The notes below the pieces were generated by a model that saw nothing but the letters and a program-made list of their open reading frames with translations, was not told the DNA's origin and searched no databases. From Bacillota bacterium (lineage in GTDB: Bacteria > Bacillota > Sulfobacillia > JAJYWN01 > JAJZPE01), in contig JAJYMC010000026.1 in NCBI GenBank assembly GCA_021787335.1, positions 1-38,862 of the forward strand: 38,862 nt of DNA, given 5' to 3'. Both the position numbers and the translations under genes were made by a program. Below, piece by piece: positions 22,556 to 29,803 of the stretch. Each line of letters starts with the position of its first letter. The stretch's first letter is position 1.

Positions 22556-23410
22556 TTATTGCTGGCGTGGTGAAACCGAAGCCGGGCCCCCGGCTGGCGA
22601 GGGGGTATAGGTGCCTGGTGAGTTGGGGAGTTTTGCGGTCCCACCCAGGCCGCTGAAAACCTGGGTTATCACATCTGCCGGCCGCTTATCCTTTTCGGGT
22701 ACGCTCCCGACAATACCTTTGGACGCCATGGCAATGGCCCCATGTACAACGGCCGGGGCCGATTCACCTGTCCTCAGCGCGTGGATTCCATCCCCAGCGA
22801 GTTGAGCCCCCTCTGAAAGGCCACTCAACCCCAAACCAACGTCAACAGCCAGCTTAGTCATTGACGGCAACTTATCTCTTGTTGCTGCAGCTACCGCAAA
22901 AGACCCCGCCGATAGGGCTCCGGTGGCGGCCGAAGCAACGTAGGCCGTTTTCTCGAGGAACTCCATCGCCTTCGAACCGGCATTTGTAGGCTTGGGACTG
23001 GTCTCTTGGACGCCTTCGTTCACTGGTGCTTTCTTGAACGCCGGGGCCTGACCGTGCTTGGCGGGGTCTGTAAGGGTAGTACCATCCCCGTGCTTCGTGG
23101 GATCCGTTAGACGAGTTCCGTCCCCACTGCCTCCGGTCCCCTTGGCGGGTGACCCGGTAGACTGTTGTTTGTTAGCAGGATCCTTCCGTTCGGAGACGTT
23201 GCTCTGATTGACGGCAGCCTTTGCCGCGTTCTGGTAGACCATTTGCGGCGTGTAGAGTTTGTTGATCGAGGGGTCTGCCGCTGAAACGGCTGGCTTGCTG
23301 GACGCCGGCTTCTGGTTCTGGACAGCGGCCGGTGCCGGAGTCCTAGCCGGCTGTCGAAGAACTACCGGTGTCGCGGGTCTCGGTGGGGTGCGTACGGCAC
23401 TGATTCTCAA
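22556..23410 (-). CDS. Family A protein, copy 3 (intact; unknown function)
   Basis: The 284-residue protein starts at TTG 23410, 7 nt after GAGGAGG; the in-frame GTG at 23416 touches the SD. The N-terminal ~115 residues are basic and Pro/Ser-rich with PSINKLYTPQMVYQN, AAVNQSNVSERKDPANKQQ and two LTDPxKHG repeats, as in A1. The C-terminal half is an Ala/Gly-rich helical region (KTAYVASAATGALSAGSFAV) plus LAGDGIHALRT and a Pro-rich tail ending SPRQQ. It has no cysteines, signal peptide or clear membrane span. A constant front with a variable back resembles polymorphic effectors, but no toxin domain is recognised. Confidence 0.72.
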   Translation of the reverse strand: MRISAVRTPPRPATPVVLRQPARTPAPAAVQNQKPASSKPAVSAADPSINKLYTPQMVYQNAAKAAVNQSNVSERKDPANKQQSTGSPAKGTGGSGDGTRLTDPTKHGDGTTLTDPAKHGQAPAFKKAPVNEGVQETSPKPTNAGSKAMEFLEKTAYVASAATGALSAGSFAVAAATRDKLPSMTKLAVDVGLGLSGLSEGAQLAGDGIHALRTGESAPAVVHGAIAMASKGIVGSVPEKDKRPADVITQVFSGLGGTAKLPNSPGTYTPSPAGGPASVSPRQQ

Positions 23411-23598
23411 GGGCACTCCTCCTCTCAGAATACGGGCAGTTTACCGCCCTCAGCCCAGGTTTCGGTAAGAAAGCCATTACCTGTAAGGGTAGCGGCCGAG
23501 AGCAAGGGGGCGGCCAGACCTCGAAGAGCCACCTGAAGTGATAATTTCAGGGGTTGGCGACAGAAATTGGGTGTTCTTGGTACAGAGGGGGAAAAAGG

Positions 23599-23973
23599 AT
23601 GGCAGACAGCGGCTTCTTCCGCGAGGTCTGGGACATCGTCGCCAGGGTCCCTGCCGGCAAGGTCGTCAGCTACGGGCAGATAGCCGCCCGGCTCGGCAGC
23701 CCTAGGGCGGCCCGCACCGTGGGGTGGGCAATGGCCACCGCGCCGCGCCGTCTGGGCCTGCCGTGCCACCGGGTGGTCACCAGCTCGGGGCGTCTGGTAC
23801 CCGGTTGGGAGACCCAGCGTGACGAGCTTGAGGCCGAAGGGGTCACCTTTAAGTCCAACGGCTGCGTGGACATGGCCAAGCATCAGTGGGACGGCAAGCG
23901 TGTGGGGAAGGCCGGGCGCGGGCCTGCAAACAGGCTTAAGGCCAAGGCCGGGGCCGGAATGAGGGGCTCTTGA
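23599..23973 (+). CDS. MGMT-family DNA alkyl-repair-like protein (COG3695 type)
   Basis: The 124-residue protein matches the DNA-binding and active-site domain of O6-alkylguanine alkyltransferase without the N-terminal domain. VPAGKVVSYGQIAARLGSPR is the HTH region and LPCHRVV carries C56. Alkyltransferase-like proteins (ATL) of this size usually have Trp or Ala in place of the cysteine; here the PCHR cysteine is kept, so real alkyl transfer is possible. The C-terminal 30 residues are Lys/Arg/Ala-rich. Start: ATG 23599 after GGGGGAAAAAGG. It is divergent from A3. Confidence 0.87.
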   Translation: MADSGFFREVWDIVARVPAGKVVSYGQIAARLGSPRAARTVGWAMATAPRRLGLPCHRVVTSSGRLVPGWETQRDELEAEGVTFKSNGCVDMAKHQWDGKRVGKAGRGPANRLKAKAGAGMRGS

Positions 23974-24041
23974 CCCGAACACCCGTTCCTGATAGGATTG
24001 GTGACGGGCGACGTCGCGTAACAGAGGGGAGGGCATGTACC

Positions 24042-24743
24042 ATGGCTAAGACTGAGTTCAACCTTGAAGGGCTGTCGACGCCCCTGTTGGCCGATGCCTG
24101 CATGCGGGTGGGCGTGGCTCTAAGGCTGGCGCCCCCGGGGCTGCGACCGGTGGCAGCCGGGATGCGGGTCGCCGGACGGGTCCTGCCGGTGCGGCACTAC
24201 GGGAGCGTCGATGTCTTCATCGAGGCCATGACCAACGCCCAGCTGGGCGACGTCCTGGTCATTGACAACGGCGGGCGGCCCGACGAGGGCTGCATCGGCG
24301 ACCTGGCGACCCTCGAGGCGCGGGCCTCCGGGCTGGCCGGCATCGTCGTCTGGGGTTCCCATCGCGACACGCCCGAGCTGGTCGAGATCGGCTTTCCCGT
24401 GTTCAGCTATGGCGCCTATCCGGCCGGACCGCGGCGGCTCGACCCGCCCGGCGCCGACGTGCTGTCCTGGGCCAGGTTCGAGTCCTTCGACGTCTCCCAG
24501 GCCGACTTCGTCCTGGCCGATGACGACGGGGCCATCTTCGTTCCGAGCTCCCGGGCCGTCGAGGTCCTCGACGCCGCCAGGAGTATCCACTGGACCGAAA
24601 GGGAGCAGGCCGAGCGGATCAAGGCGGGGGACACCCTGCGCCGCCAGCTCAAGTTCGACGAGTATCTGCGCCGCCGGGAGGCCGACCCGGACTACGGGTT
24701 CCGCCAGCACCTGCGGGCCCTCGGCGGGGCGATCGAGGAGTAG
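24042..24743 (+). CDS. RraA family protein (aldolase/decarboxylase-like)
   Basis: The 233-residue protein has the RraA signature: VLVIDNGGRPDEGCIGDLAT, then ARASGLAGIVVWGSHRDTPE and FPVFSYG. The loop with Gly-Asp (GD) and the RD pair bind metal and substrate in HMG/CHA aldolases and oxaloacetate decarboxylases of this fold. The C-terminal extension (about 165-233) is helical and charged, as in catabolic members rather than the short RNase E regulator. ATG 24042 follows GGGGAGGG. Probably cytosolic; substrate unknown. Confidence 0.85.
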   Translation: MAKTEFNLEGLSTPLLADACMRVGVALRLAPPGLRPVAAGMRVAGRVLPVRHYGSVDVFIEAMTNAQLGDVLVIDNGGRPDEGCIGDLATLEARASGLAGIVVWGSHRDTPELVEIGFPVFSYGAYPAGPRRLDPPGADVLSWARFESFDVSQADFVLADDDGAIFVPSSRAVEVLDAARSIHWTEREQAERIKAGDTLRRQLKFDEYLRRREADPDYGFRQHLRALGGAIEE

Positions 24744-24794
24744 GCCGCGGACGAGCGGCCCGAAGTCCCAAGAAAGGGGAGGGGAAGAGGAGCC

Positions 24795-25265
24795 ATGCTT
24801 GACGCTATCCGTGTCCTTAGTGAGCACACCGGAGAGGTCCGCCGAAGGCTGTTCGAAATCCTGGTCACCTTGCCCGAGGAGGAGTACCGCCGCGACCTTG
24901 GCACCGGGCATCGGGCCATCTCCGGAACCCTCTGGCACATGGCCGGGGCCGAGGACTACTGGATTGGCCGCGTCCTGACCGGGAAGGGACCGATGCTGCC
25001 CGACGTCGAGCGGGTCCCGTTGCCGGCCGACCTGCAGAAGCTCTGGGCCGGCCTGGCCGCCCGCACCCGCGAGTACCTGGATAGCCTGACAGAGACCGAG
25101 CTGGGCAGGGAGATCGAATGGCACTGGAGCAGCGGCCAAGCCGTGCACTTCACGGTCGGCAAGGCCCTTCTGCACTTCCTGACCCACGAGATTCACCACC
25201 GTGGGCAGGTCATCGCGATGTACCGGCAGCTCGGGCACGAGCCGCCGGAGGTGGATTTCATCTAG
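24795..25265 (+). CDS. DinB-family protein
   Basis: The 156-residue four-helix-bundle protein has the histidine triad of DinB/YfiT proteins: LWHMAGAEDYW (first His in helix 2) and FLTHEIHHRGQV (two His in helix 4). These coordinate a divalent metal. Family members are thiol-dependent S-transferases or of unknown function. ATG 24795 lies after GGGGAGGGGAAGAGG. A terminator at 25310 closes the unit, so it is probably co-transcribed with the RraA-like gene 51 bp upstream. Confidence 0.87.
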   Translation: MLDAIRVLSEHTGEVRRRLFEILVTLPEEEYRRDLGTGHRAISGTLWHMAGAEDYWIGRVLTGKGPMLPDVERVPLPADLQKLWAGLAARTREYLDSLTETELGREIEWHWSSGQAVHFTVGKALLHFLTHEIHHRGQVIAMYRQLGHEPPEVDFI

Positions 25266-25309
25266 TTCGAGGGGTCGATTCGCCGGCCTCAGCCCCCCAG
25301 GAACCCGAG

Positions 25310-25337
25310 CCCCCCTGCTTGACAGGGGGGTTCCGTT
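25310..25337 (+). terminator. Terminator after the DinB gene
   Basis: Stem CCCCCCTG/CAGGGGGG with a CTTGA loop (25310-25330), then TTCCGTTT. Its loop and right arm also contain the TTGACA of the padR promoter. Confidence 0.75.
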
Positions 25338-25362
25338 TGGTGTATTATATCGACGCGATATA
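25319..25362 (+). promoter_or_regulatory. padR-like gene promoter and operator
   Basis: -35 TTGACA (25319-25324), 18-nt spacer, extended -10 TG-TATTAT (25343-25348). Overlapping the -10 is a palindrome TATATCG-ACG-CGATATA (25346-25362), close to the ATATC/GATAT-rich sites of PadR proteins, which implies autorepression. Confidence 0.8.
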
Positions 25363-25395
25363 TCGGAAAGGAAGAAAGGGAAGCGAGGGACGCCG

Positions 25396-25935
25396 ATGAC
25401 TCATCTGGAAGCCATCATCATGGGTCTCCTCCGCTCGAAGAGTCTGACCGGCTACGAGGTCCTCAAGGTCCTGGCCCATTCACCGGCCTACGGGGTCCGG
25501 TCGACGGCCGGCTCGGTCTATCCGGCCCTCAAACGGCTGCAGAAGGCGGGATTCATCGAGGCCAAGGACGCGTCGCAGGGGAACCGCGCGGCCAACAACT
25601 ACGGGCTGACGACCGCCGGGCGGGCTTCGTTCGACGCCTGGCTGAAGGGGCCGATCCGCTTCGGCGACACGGCCGCCACCGAGGACCTGCTGCTCCGCGT
25701 GCTCTTTTCGGACCACCTGAGCCGACGCGACCTTGAGGAGACCATCGCCGCCTACCGTGACGCGGCGGTCAGTCAGGTCCTGGAGATCGAGAGCCTGCGC
25801 CCGGACTGGGGCAACCTGCCCCTCAACCAGAGGCTTTGCCTGGAGAACGGGTTACTGGCCTCGCAGGCCCAGCTCGACTGGGCCGACCGGGCTCTGGTGG
25901 AACTGAAAGAGCGCAAGGCCAAGACCAAGGGATAG
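25396..25935 (+). CDS. PadR-family transcriptional regulator
   Basis: The 179-residue protein has an N-terminal winged helix (about 1-80: LTGYEVLKVL, then STAGSVYPALKRLQKAGFIE, as in all PadR proteins) and a C-terminal helical dimerisation domain of the AphA/Vir_reg type. It should repress its own promoter through the overlapping palindrome, and with it the downstream membrane protein and transporter genes. The start is ATG 25396; the open frame upstream to 25201 would run through the terminator and promoter. The inducer is unknown. Confidence 0.9.
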   Translation: MTHLEAIIMGLLRSKSLTGYEVLKVLAHSPAYGVRSTAGSVYPALKRLQKAGFIEAKDASQGNRAANNYGLTTAGRASFDAWLKGPIRFGDTAATEDLLLRVLFSDHLSRRDLEETIAAYRDAAVSQVLEIESLRPDWGNLPLNQRLCLENGLLASQAQLDWADRALVELKERKAKTKG

Positions 25936-25978
25936 ACATCAGTGGTCGGCACGACGCCGGCCGGGGAGGTTACCGCAG

Positions 25979-26857
25979 ATGTCGCACGCTCGTCGTCAAC
26001 CGCTTGATCCGGAACGCCGCGCCGCCCGTGCCCGGGATGCCTGGGGCGCCCTGCTCGTCGTCGCCGCCGGCATCGCCGTCACTTCGGGCGGCATGCGGCT
26101 CGTTAGCGAAGCCCACCGTGGCGCGGTCGTCAGCACCGTCTACTCAGCCTGGCTCGGGTTCGCCCTCTGGTACGCCCTGAGGCAGGGGAGCCTGGCCACG
26201 GTCGGCCTCTCGGGCCGTCGCTTTTGGCTGGCCCTGGGCCTGGCCGTCCCGGTATCGATCCTCCTGGTCCTGGGCACCCTGGGCGACCCGACGATGAAGG
26301 GCGCCACCCTGGCCGTCCCGGCCGCCCTTGAACTAATGACGATGGTCCTCATCTCCTTCACCGCGGCCCTGGCCGAGCAGCTCGCCATCATCGGTTACCT
26401 GCAACTGCGCTTCGAGGAAGCCTTCGGTCGCCTGGCCGGCATCCTGGTCAGCGCGACCATGTTCACCGTCTTCCACCTGGTCCTCCTGTGGCTGCCCGGG
26501 GCCGTCCCGCCCCAGGGCGCGGGCCTCGGCCAGCTTGCCCTGGGTCTGTTCATCGGGCTGGCTTTGTGGGCGGGGGTCTTCACCTACACCCGCAACGTCT
26601 GGGCCCTGGCCCTGGCCGCCGGCCTGAACTCGCTGCTTCTGAACCTCTACCGGCTGAACGTCCGGCCGGAGGAAGTGCTCATCAACGACCCCAGCTCCCT
26701 GACCTCCGGCATCCCGCTCCTGCTCGGTTGTTTGTTTGCCATCTGGCTGGTGTCGCGGATGATCGCGGCCTCGCGGGGGCCCTCCGCCGGGCCCGCCGCC
26801 GTGGCCGAACCCGCAGCCCCCGCCGCCGTGGCCGGCCCGACCTCTGGTGACGCATGA
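25979..26857 (+). CDS. CPBP-like membrane protein, divergent motifs
   Basis: The 292-residue protein has about eight membrane segments. A CPBP fold is suggested by AEQLAIIGYLQLRFEEAFG (motif 1 position), TMFTVFHLVLLW (FxxxH, motif 2) and LAAGLNSLL (motif 3 position). The usual EExxxR is changed to AEQ without the Arg, and the motif 3 His is missing, so protease activity is doubtful. An Ala/Pro-rich cytosolic tail ends the protein. ATG 25979 follows GGGGAGG. It sits 43 bp after padR and overlaps the next gene by ATGA, so a three-gene operon is likely. Confidence 0.72.
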   Translation: MSHARRQPLDPERRAARARDAWGALLVVAAGIAVTSGGMRLVSEAHRGAVVSTVYSAWLGFALWYALRQGSLATVGLSGRRFWLALGLAVPVSILLVLGTLGDPTMKGATLAVPAALELMTMVLISFTAALAEQLAIIGYLQLRFEEAFGRLAGILVSATMFTVFHLVLLWLPGAVPPQGAGLGQLALGLFIGLALWAGVFTYTRNVWALALAAGLNSLLLNLYRLNVRPEEVLINDPSSLTSGIPLLLGCLFAIWLVSRMIAASRGPSAGPAAVAEPAAPAAVAGPTSGDA

Positions 26858-28257
26858 AGAATCTCCGCCTCATCGGCCTTCTCGCCGCCACCATCCTTGG
26901 CGCCGCCGTCGCCCTCTGGCCACCGCCGTCCGGCCTCAGCCCGGCGGCCATGCGGGCTGTCGGCATCCTCCTCTGGGCCATCGTCTGCTGGGCCGGGAAC
27001 CTGCTCGACGACTACGTCGTGTCCATCTTCATGGGCCTCGCCTGGGTCGTCTTCCACGTCGTGCCCTTCGAGGTCGCCTTCGGCTTCTTCGCCAATTCCA
27101 GCTGGTGGATGATGGTCGGGGCCCTCGGCATCGGCGTCGCCGTCATCGAATCCGGGCTGCTCCGCCGGGTGTCCCTGCTGGTCCTGCGGGCACTGCCGCC
27201 GACCTTCGCCGGCCAGACCGCCGGGCTCATCTTCGCCGGCGTGCCGTTCGGCCCGGCCCTACCCACGGTGACCGGTAAGACCACCCTGGCCGCCCCGTTC
27301 GTCCTCGGCATCGCCGAGGGCATGGACCTCGAGGACCGCTCCGCCCACTCGACCGGCCTCTTCATGGCCATGTTCGTCGGCTTCGGTGTGCTCGGCCCGC
27401 TGTTCATGACCGGCACGGTGACCAACTTCCTGGTGCTGAGCCTGCTCCCGGCGTCGGTCCGGGCCGACATCACCTGGGTCTCGTGGTTCGTCACCTACCT
27501 GCCGACGATGCTCATCATCGGCGTCCTCTCGTGGCTGGCCATCCTTTGGATCTGCCGGCCTGAGCGGGTCACCCCGCTCTCCCGCGATTACCTGAACCGC
27601 GAGCTGGCCGCCCTCGGACCGATGAGCCGCAAGGAGCGGCTGACCCTCTGGACCCTGGCGGTCACCGTCCTCCTCTGGATGACCGGACAATGGCACGGCA
27701 TCGACCTGGCCGTCATCGCCCTGGCCTCAGCCGCCTTCCTGGTCTCGACCGGGATCATCAGCCGCGCCTCGTTCCAGTCGAAGCTCTCCTGGACCGGCCT
27801 CATCTTCGTCGGCTTCACCCTCAACCTGGCCGTGGTCCTGCCGTACCTCGGCATCGACAAATGGCTCGGGCCGCGCGTCCTGCCCGTGTTCACGCCGCTG
27901 GTGAGCCATCCAGCGCTGTTCTACGTGACGCTGATGCTGGTCGTCTTCGTCGTTCGCCAGTTCCTGGTCAGCGACTTCGCCATGGTGACCATCATGATGC
28001 TGATTCTGAAGCCCGTCGTGACGGCGGCCGGAATCAGTCCGTGGACCGTCGCCATCGCCACGCACCTTGTCGTCCAGTCCATCTGGATCCTGCCGTTCCA
28101 GAACGATGCGTTCTTGGTCTCGCACCAGGCGGCGTTCAATCGGCTCGCCGACCAGCGCCGAGCGGCGTTGCTTTCGGTCGCCGTCATCGTGAGCTCAATC
28201 ATCGCCGTCGTCGCGTCGTTGCCGTGGTGGCGATTCCTGGGCATGTTGCCGCGGTGA
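26854..28257 (+). CDS. DASS/SLC13-type anion transporter
   Basis: The 467-residue protein has about eleven to twelve membrane segments in the two-fold repeat of divalent-anion:Na+ symporters (dicarboxylate, sulfate, citrate). The hairpin regions PALPTVTGKTTLAAPF and VRQFLVSDFAMVTIMM correspond to the places where DASS members carry the Ser-Asn-Thr motifs; here they are TGKTT and SDFAM. GTVTNFLVLS is the segment after the first hairpin. The substrate is therefore uncertain. Its ATG overlaps the stop of the CPBP-like gene (ATGA), so translation is coupled. Confidence 0.83.
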   Translation: MKNLRLIGLLAATILGAAVALWPPPSGLSPAAMRAVGILLWAIVCWAGNLLDDYVVSIFMGLAWVVFHVVPFEVAFGFFANSSWWMMVGALGIGVAVIESGLLRRVSLLVLRALPPTFAGQTAGLIFAGVPFGPALPTVTGKTTLAAPFVLGIAEGMDLEDRSAHSTGLFMAMFVGFGVLGPLFMTGTVTNFLVLSLLPASVRADITWVSWFVTYLPTMLIIGVLSWLAILWICRPERVTPLSRDYLNRELAALGPMSRKERLTLWTLAVTVLLWMTGQWHGIDLAVIALASAAFLVSTGIISRASFQSKLSWTGLIFVGFTLNLAVVLPYLGIDKWLGPRVLPVFTPLVSHPALFYVTLMLVVFVVRQFLVSDFAMVTIMMLILKPVVTAAGISPWTVAIATHLVVQSIWILPFQNDAFLVSHQAAFNRLADQRRAALLSVAVIVSSIIAVVASLPWWRFLGMLPR

Positions 28258-28314
28258 AAACGCCCAAAAAAGCGCACAAAATGTGATCTGCCGCGGCGAC
28301 CGTCATCGCCGTGT

Positions 28315-28343
28315 TTGACTTTCAAGCCCGGTTTGGCTAGAAT
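28315..28343 (+). promoter_or_regulatory. Promoter P1 upstream of tRNA-Leu
   Basis: -35 TTGACT (28315-28320), 17-nt spacer, -10 TAGAAT (28338-28343). It lies 58 bp after the transporter stop. Confidence 0.75.
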
Positions 28344-28408
28344 GAAATGTAAGCGCGACGCGGGTCTGCGACCGCGCCGCCGCGTATCGACCGGCCGGGC
28401 CCGGCAGG

Positions 28409-28437
28409 TTGACCGGACGTCGACCTCGTGGTAAAAT
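28409..28437 (+). promoter_or_regulatory. Promoter P2 upstream of tRNA-Leu
   Basis: -35 TTGACC (28409-28414), 17-nt spacer, -10 TAAAAT (28432-28437). Transcripts would begin in or near the hairpin at 28441. Confidence 0.75.
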
Positions 28438-28440
28438 TAA

Positions 28441-28465
28441 TTGCCGTCGGGTGAACCGACGGCAA
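28441..28465 (+). other. Perfect hairpin in the tRNA-Leu leader
   Basis: TTGCCGTCGG/CCGACGGCAA, 10-bp stem with loop GTGAA, right after P2 and 33 bp before the tRNA. It may be a processing signal or an early terminator without a T tract. Confidence 0.65.
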
Positions 28466-28498
28466 ACAAGCAGCTAGACAACCCTATAGCGGCAATAT

Positions 28499-28580
28499 GT
28501 CGGGATGGCGGAACTGGCAGACGCGTACGTTTGAGGGGCGTATGGAGAAATCCGTGCGGGTTCAAGTCCCGCTCCCGACA
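28499..28580 (+). tRNA. tRNA-Leu (anticodon GAG)
   Basis: An 82-nt class II tRNA. The acceptor arms are GTCGGGA/TCCCGAC with A as discriminator, and the D-arm contains TGGCGGAACTGGCAGACGC. The anticodon arm TACGT-TTGAGGG-GCGTA gives GAG, read as Leu CUC/CUU. The long variable arm is TGGAGAAATCCG, and the T-arm is GCGGG-TTCAAGT-CCCGC. CCA is not encoded (CAG follows). It has two promoters upstream and a terminator 6 nt downstream. Confidence 0.96.
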
Positions 28581-28586
28581 CAGAAC

Positions 28587-28622
28587 AAAGCCCAGCTGAC
28601 ATAAATGTCGGCTGGGCTTTTC
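28587..28622. terminator. Terminator after tRNA-Leu (bidirectional)
   Basis: AAAGCCCAGC...GCTGGGCTTTT with an inner GACAT/ATGTC stem and AA loop (one T/G pair between). On the minus strand CTTTG follows the stem, so it may also end the ATC-hydrolase-like gene. Confidence 0.9.
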
Positions 28623-28640
28623 CATACGCCTATCGTTGCC

Positions 28641-29171
28641 CTACTTGCGCTCGATGATCATGTGGCACATGCCGCCCTGGGCGCAGGTCTTGCCGGGGAA
28701 GGACAGCTTGAACTCCGGCCAGCGCTCCATCATCCCGAAGTCGGCGGCCATCATGATGTCCAGGCAGAGCGCCTCGATCTCTTTGGGGGTAGCCCCGGCG
28801 GCCTTGGCCGCTTCCATGTGCGGGCAGTAGTCCATGATCTTGGCGGCCCGATTGTCGCTCAGCTCTTCGACGGTCTGGTTCCAGGACAGAACCCCGCCCT
28901 TGGAGGAGGCCTTCGCCATCCATTCGCCGGGGGTCTTGGCCTCGAGCTTGCTGGCCCCGAGCACGCCGAAGCGGCGGCAGGCCTCGGCCAGCAGCGGCTT
29001 GGCGTCGATCCCGGGGTGCTTCTCCTCGAGCACCTTCCAGATGAGGTAGATCATCTGCCCGCGGTCGCCGATGGCGCCGCGCATGGCCCTGGTGAACTCC
29101 TCGCGACTGACCGGCTCGTCCAGCTTCAGAGATTTGGTGAAGGTTTCAGCCTGGTTCCCCGTGGTTGCCAT
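28641..29171 (-). CDS. L-2-amino-thiazoline-4-carboxylate hydrolase family protein
   Basis: The 176-residue cytosolic helical protein matches the ATC-hydrolase family in its second half: YCPHMEAAKAAGATPKEIEA, LCLDIMMAADFGMM and the C-terminal FPGKTCAQGGMCHMIIER with its conserved Cys and His. Pseudomonas AtcB-like enzymes open a thiazoline ring on the way to cysteine, but most Bacillota members are uncharacterised, so the reaction is uncertain. ATG 29171 lies after GGGGGG; the track upstream of it has no SD. Confidence 0.78.
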   Translation of the reverse strand: MATTGNQAETFTKSLKLDEPVSREEFTRAMRGAIGDRGQMIYLIWKVLEEKHPGIDAKPLLAEACRRFGVLGASKLEAKTPGEWMAKASSKGGVLSWNQTVEELSDNRAAKIMDYCPHMEAAKAAGATPKEIEALCLDIMMAADFGMMERWPEFKLSFPGKTCAQGGMCHMIIERK

Positions 29172-29308
29172 TGAAAGCCCCCCGATTCGTTGGTGTGAAA
29201 CGACGGTCTCCAACCGGTGGAGTGAAGGGTATTCGCTGGCCCACGGGCGATTCCTGCCTCAAGGAACCACGCTATAGCTGCGCGAATGCTACGGGGGCCG
29301 CGTGCGGC

Positions 29309-29767
29309 CTAACCCGCGCCGACCGCCCTCACCACGACGCCGATGACCGCCGCCACCGCCGGGATGATGACCACGAGCCAGGACGCCCACCTCTGCGGGC
29401 GGGGATGCCCGAACCAGAAGAGCAGACCTAGTATCACGAAGGGCAGGCCGACGTTACCCCTGTTGATGACCATCAGGAGGAGACCGGCGGGGACGTAGAC
29501 CGACCCAAGGCGCGGCACGCTGACCGCCGCCCAGGCGGCGAGGATGCCCCCGATGATCACGACGAACGCTGCTGGGGTGAACACCTCCGCGGTCGGGTCA
29601 CCGACGGGGGCCAGGGCCATCATCGTGACAATGACGGTGATGGCGGCGGTCGCGATCCAGCCCACGATCGCCGACTGCTTCGCGGCCCGCGCCCGCCGGG
29701 GATACCAGTAGACGAGACCCAACACGTTGGCAGCAACCAGGATCACCGAGGACCACATGACGCTCAT
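29309..29767 (-). CDS. Hypothetical membrane protein
   Basis: The 152-residue protein has about five membrane segments (roughly 5-22, 34-53, 63-83, 90-115 and 125-148) and a basic first cytosolic loop (YPRRARAAK). Composition is rich in Val, Ile and Ala. No family is recognised. It starts at ATG 29767. It lies on the same strand as the DUF4367-like gene upstream, 36 bp away, so it may be co-transcribed. The 137 bp to the next gene hold nothing clear. Confidence 0.65.
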   Translation of the reverse strand: MSVMWSSVILVAANVLGLVYWYPRRARAAKQSAIVGWIATAAITVIVTMMALAPVGDPTAEVFTPAAFVVIIGGILAAWAAVSVPRLGSVYVPAGLLLMVINRGNVGLPFVILGLLFWFGHPRPQRWASWLVVIIPAVAAVIGVVVRAVGAG

Positions 29768-29803
29768 CGCCTCCCACGGTTGCCGTTGTATCGTCAGGAG
29801 CGG

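Larger units (their letters stand above)
18160..23410. repeat. Triplicated citE'-CPBP-A cassette array
   Basis: Three partial copies in a row. Copy 1: citE' 18160-18312, hairpin, CPBP1, hairpin, A1 (to about 20128). Copy 2: citE'' 20129-20495, the same hairpin, CPBP2, hairpin, A2 tip. Copy 3: CPBP3, hairpin, A3. citE' reads plus; CPBP and A read minus. Copies 1 and 3 share an identical 81-bp stretch (19763-19843 and 23027-23107) in the A genes. Breakpoints fall just after the TSUP stop, inside A1 near 20128, and at A2/CPBP3 near 21708. Confidence 0.85.

Noticed and set aside
18160-23410. Transposon or prophage as the carrier of the cassette array
   Set aside because: No transposase, integrase, terminal repeats or tRNA-linked att site seen; breakpoints look like recombination between cassette copies.
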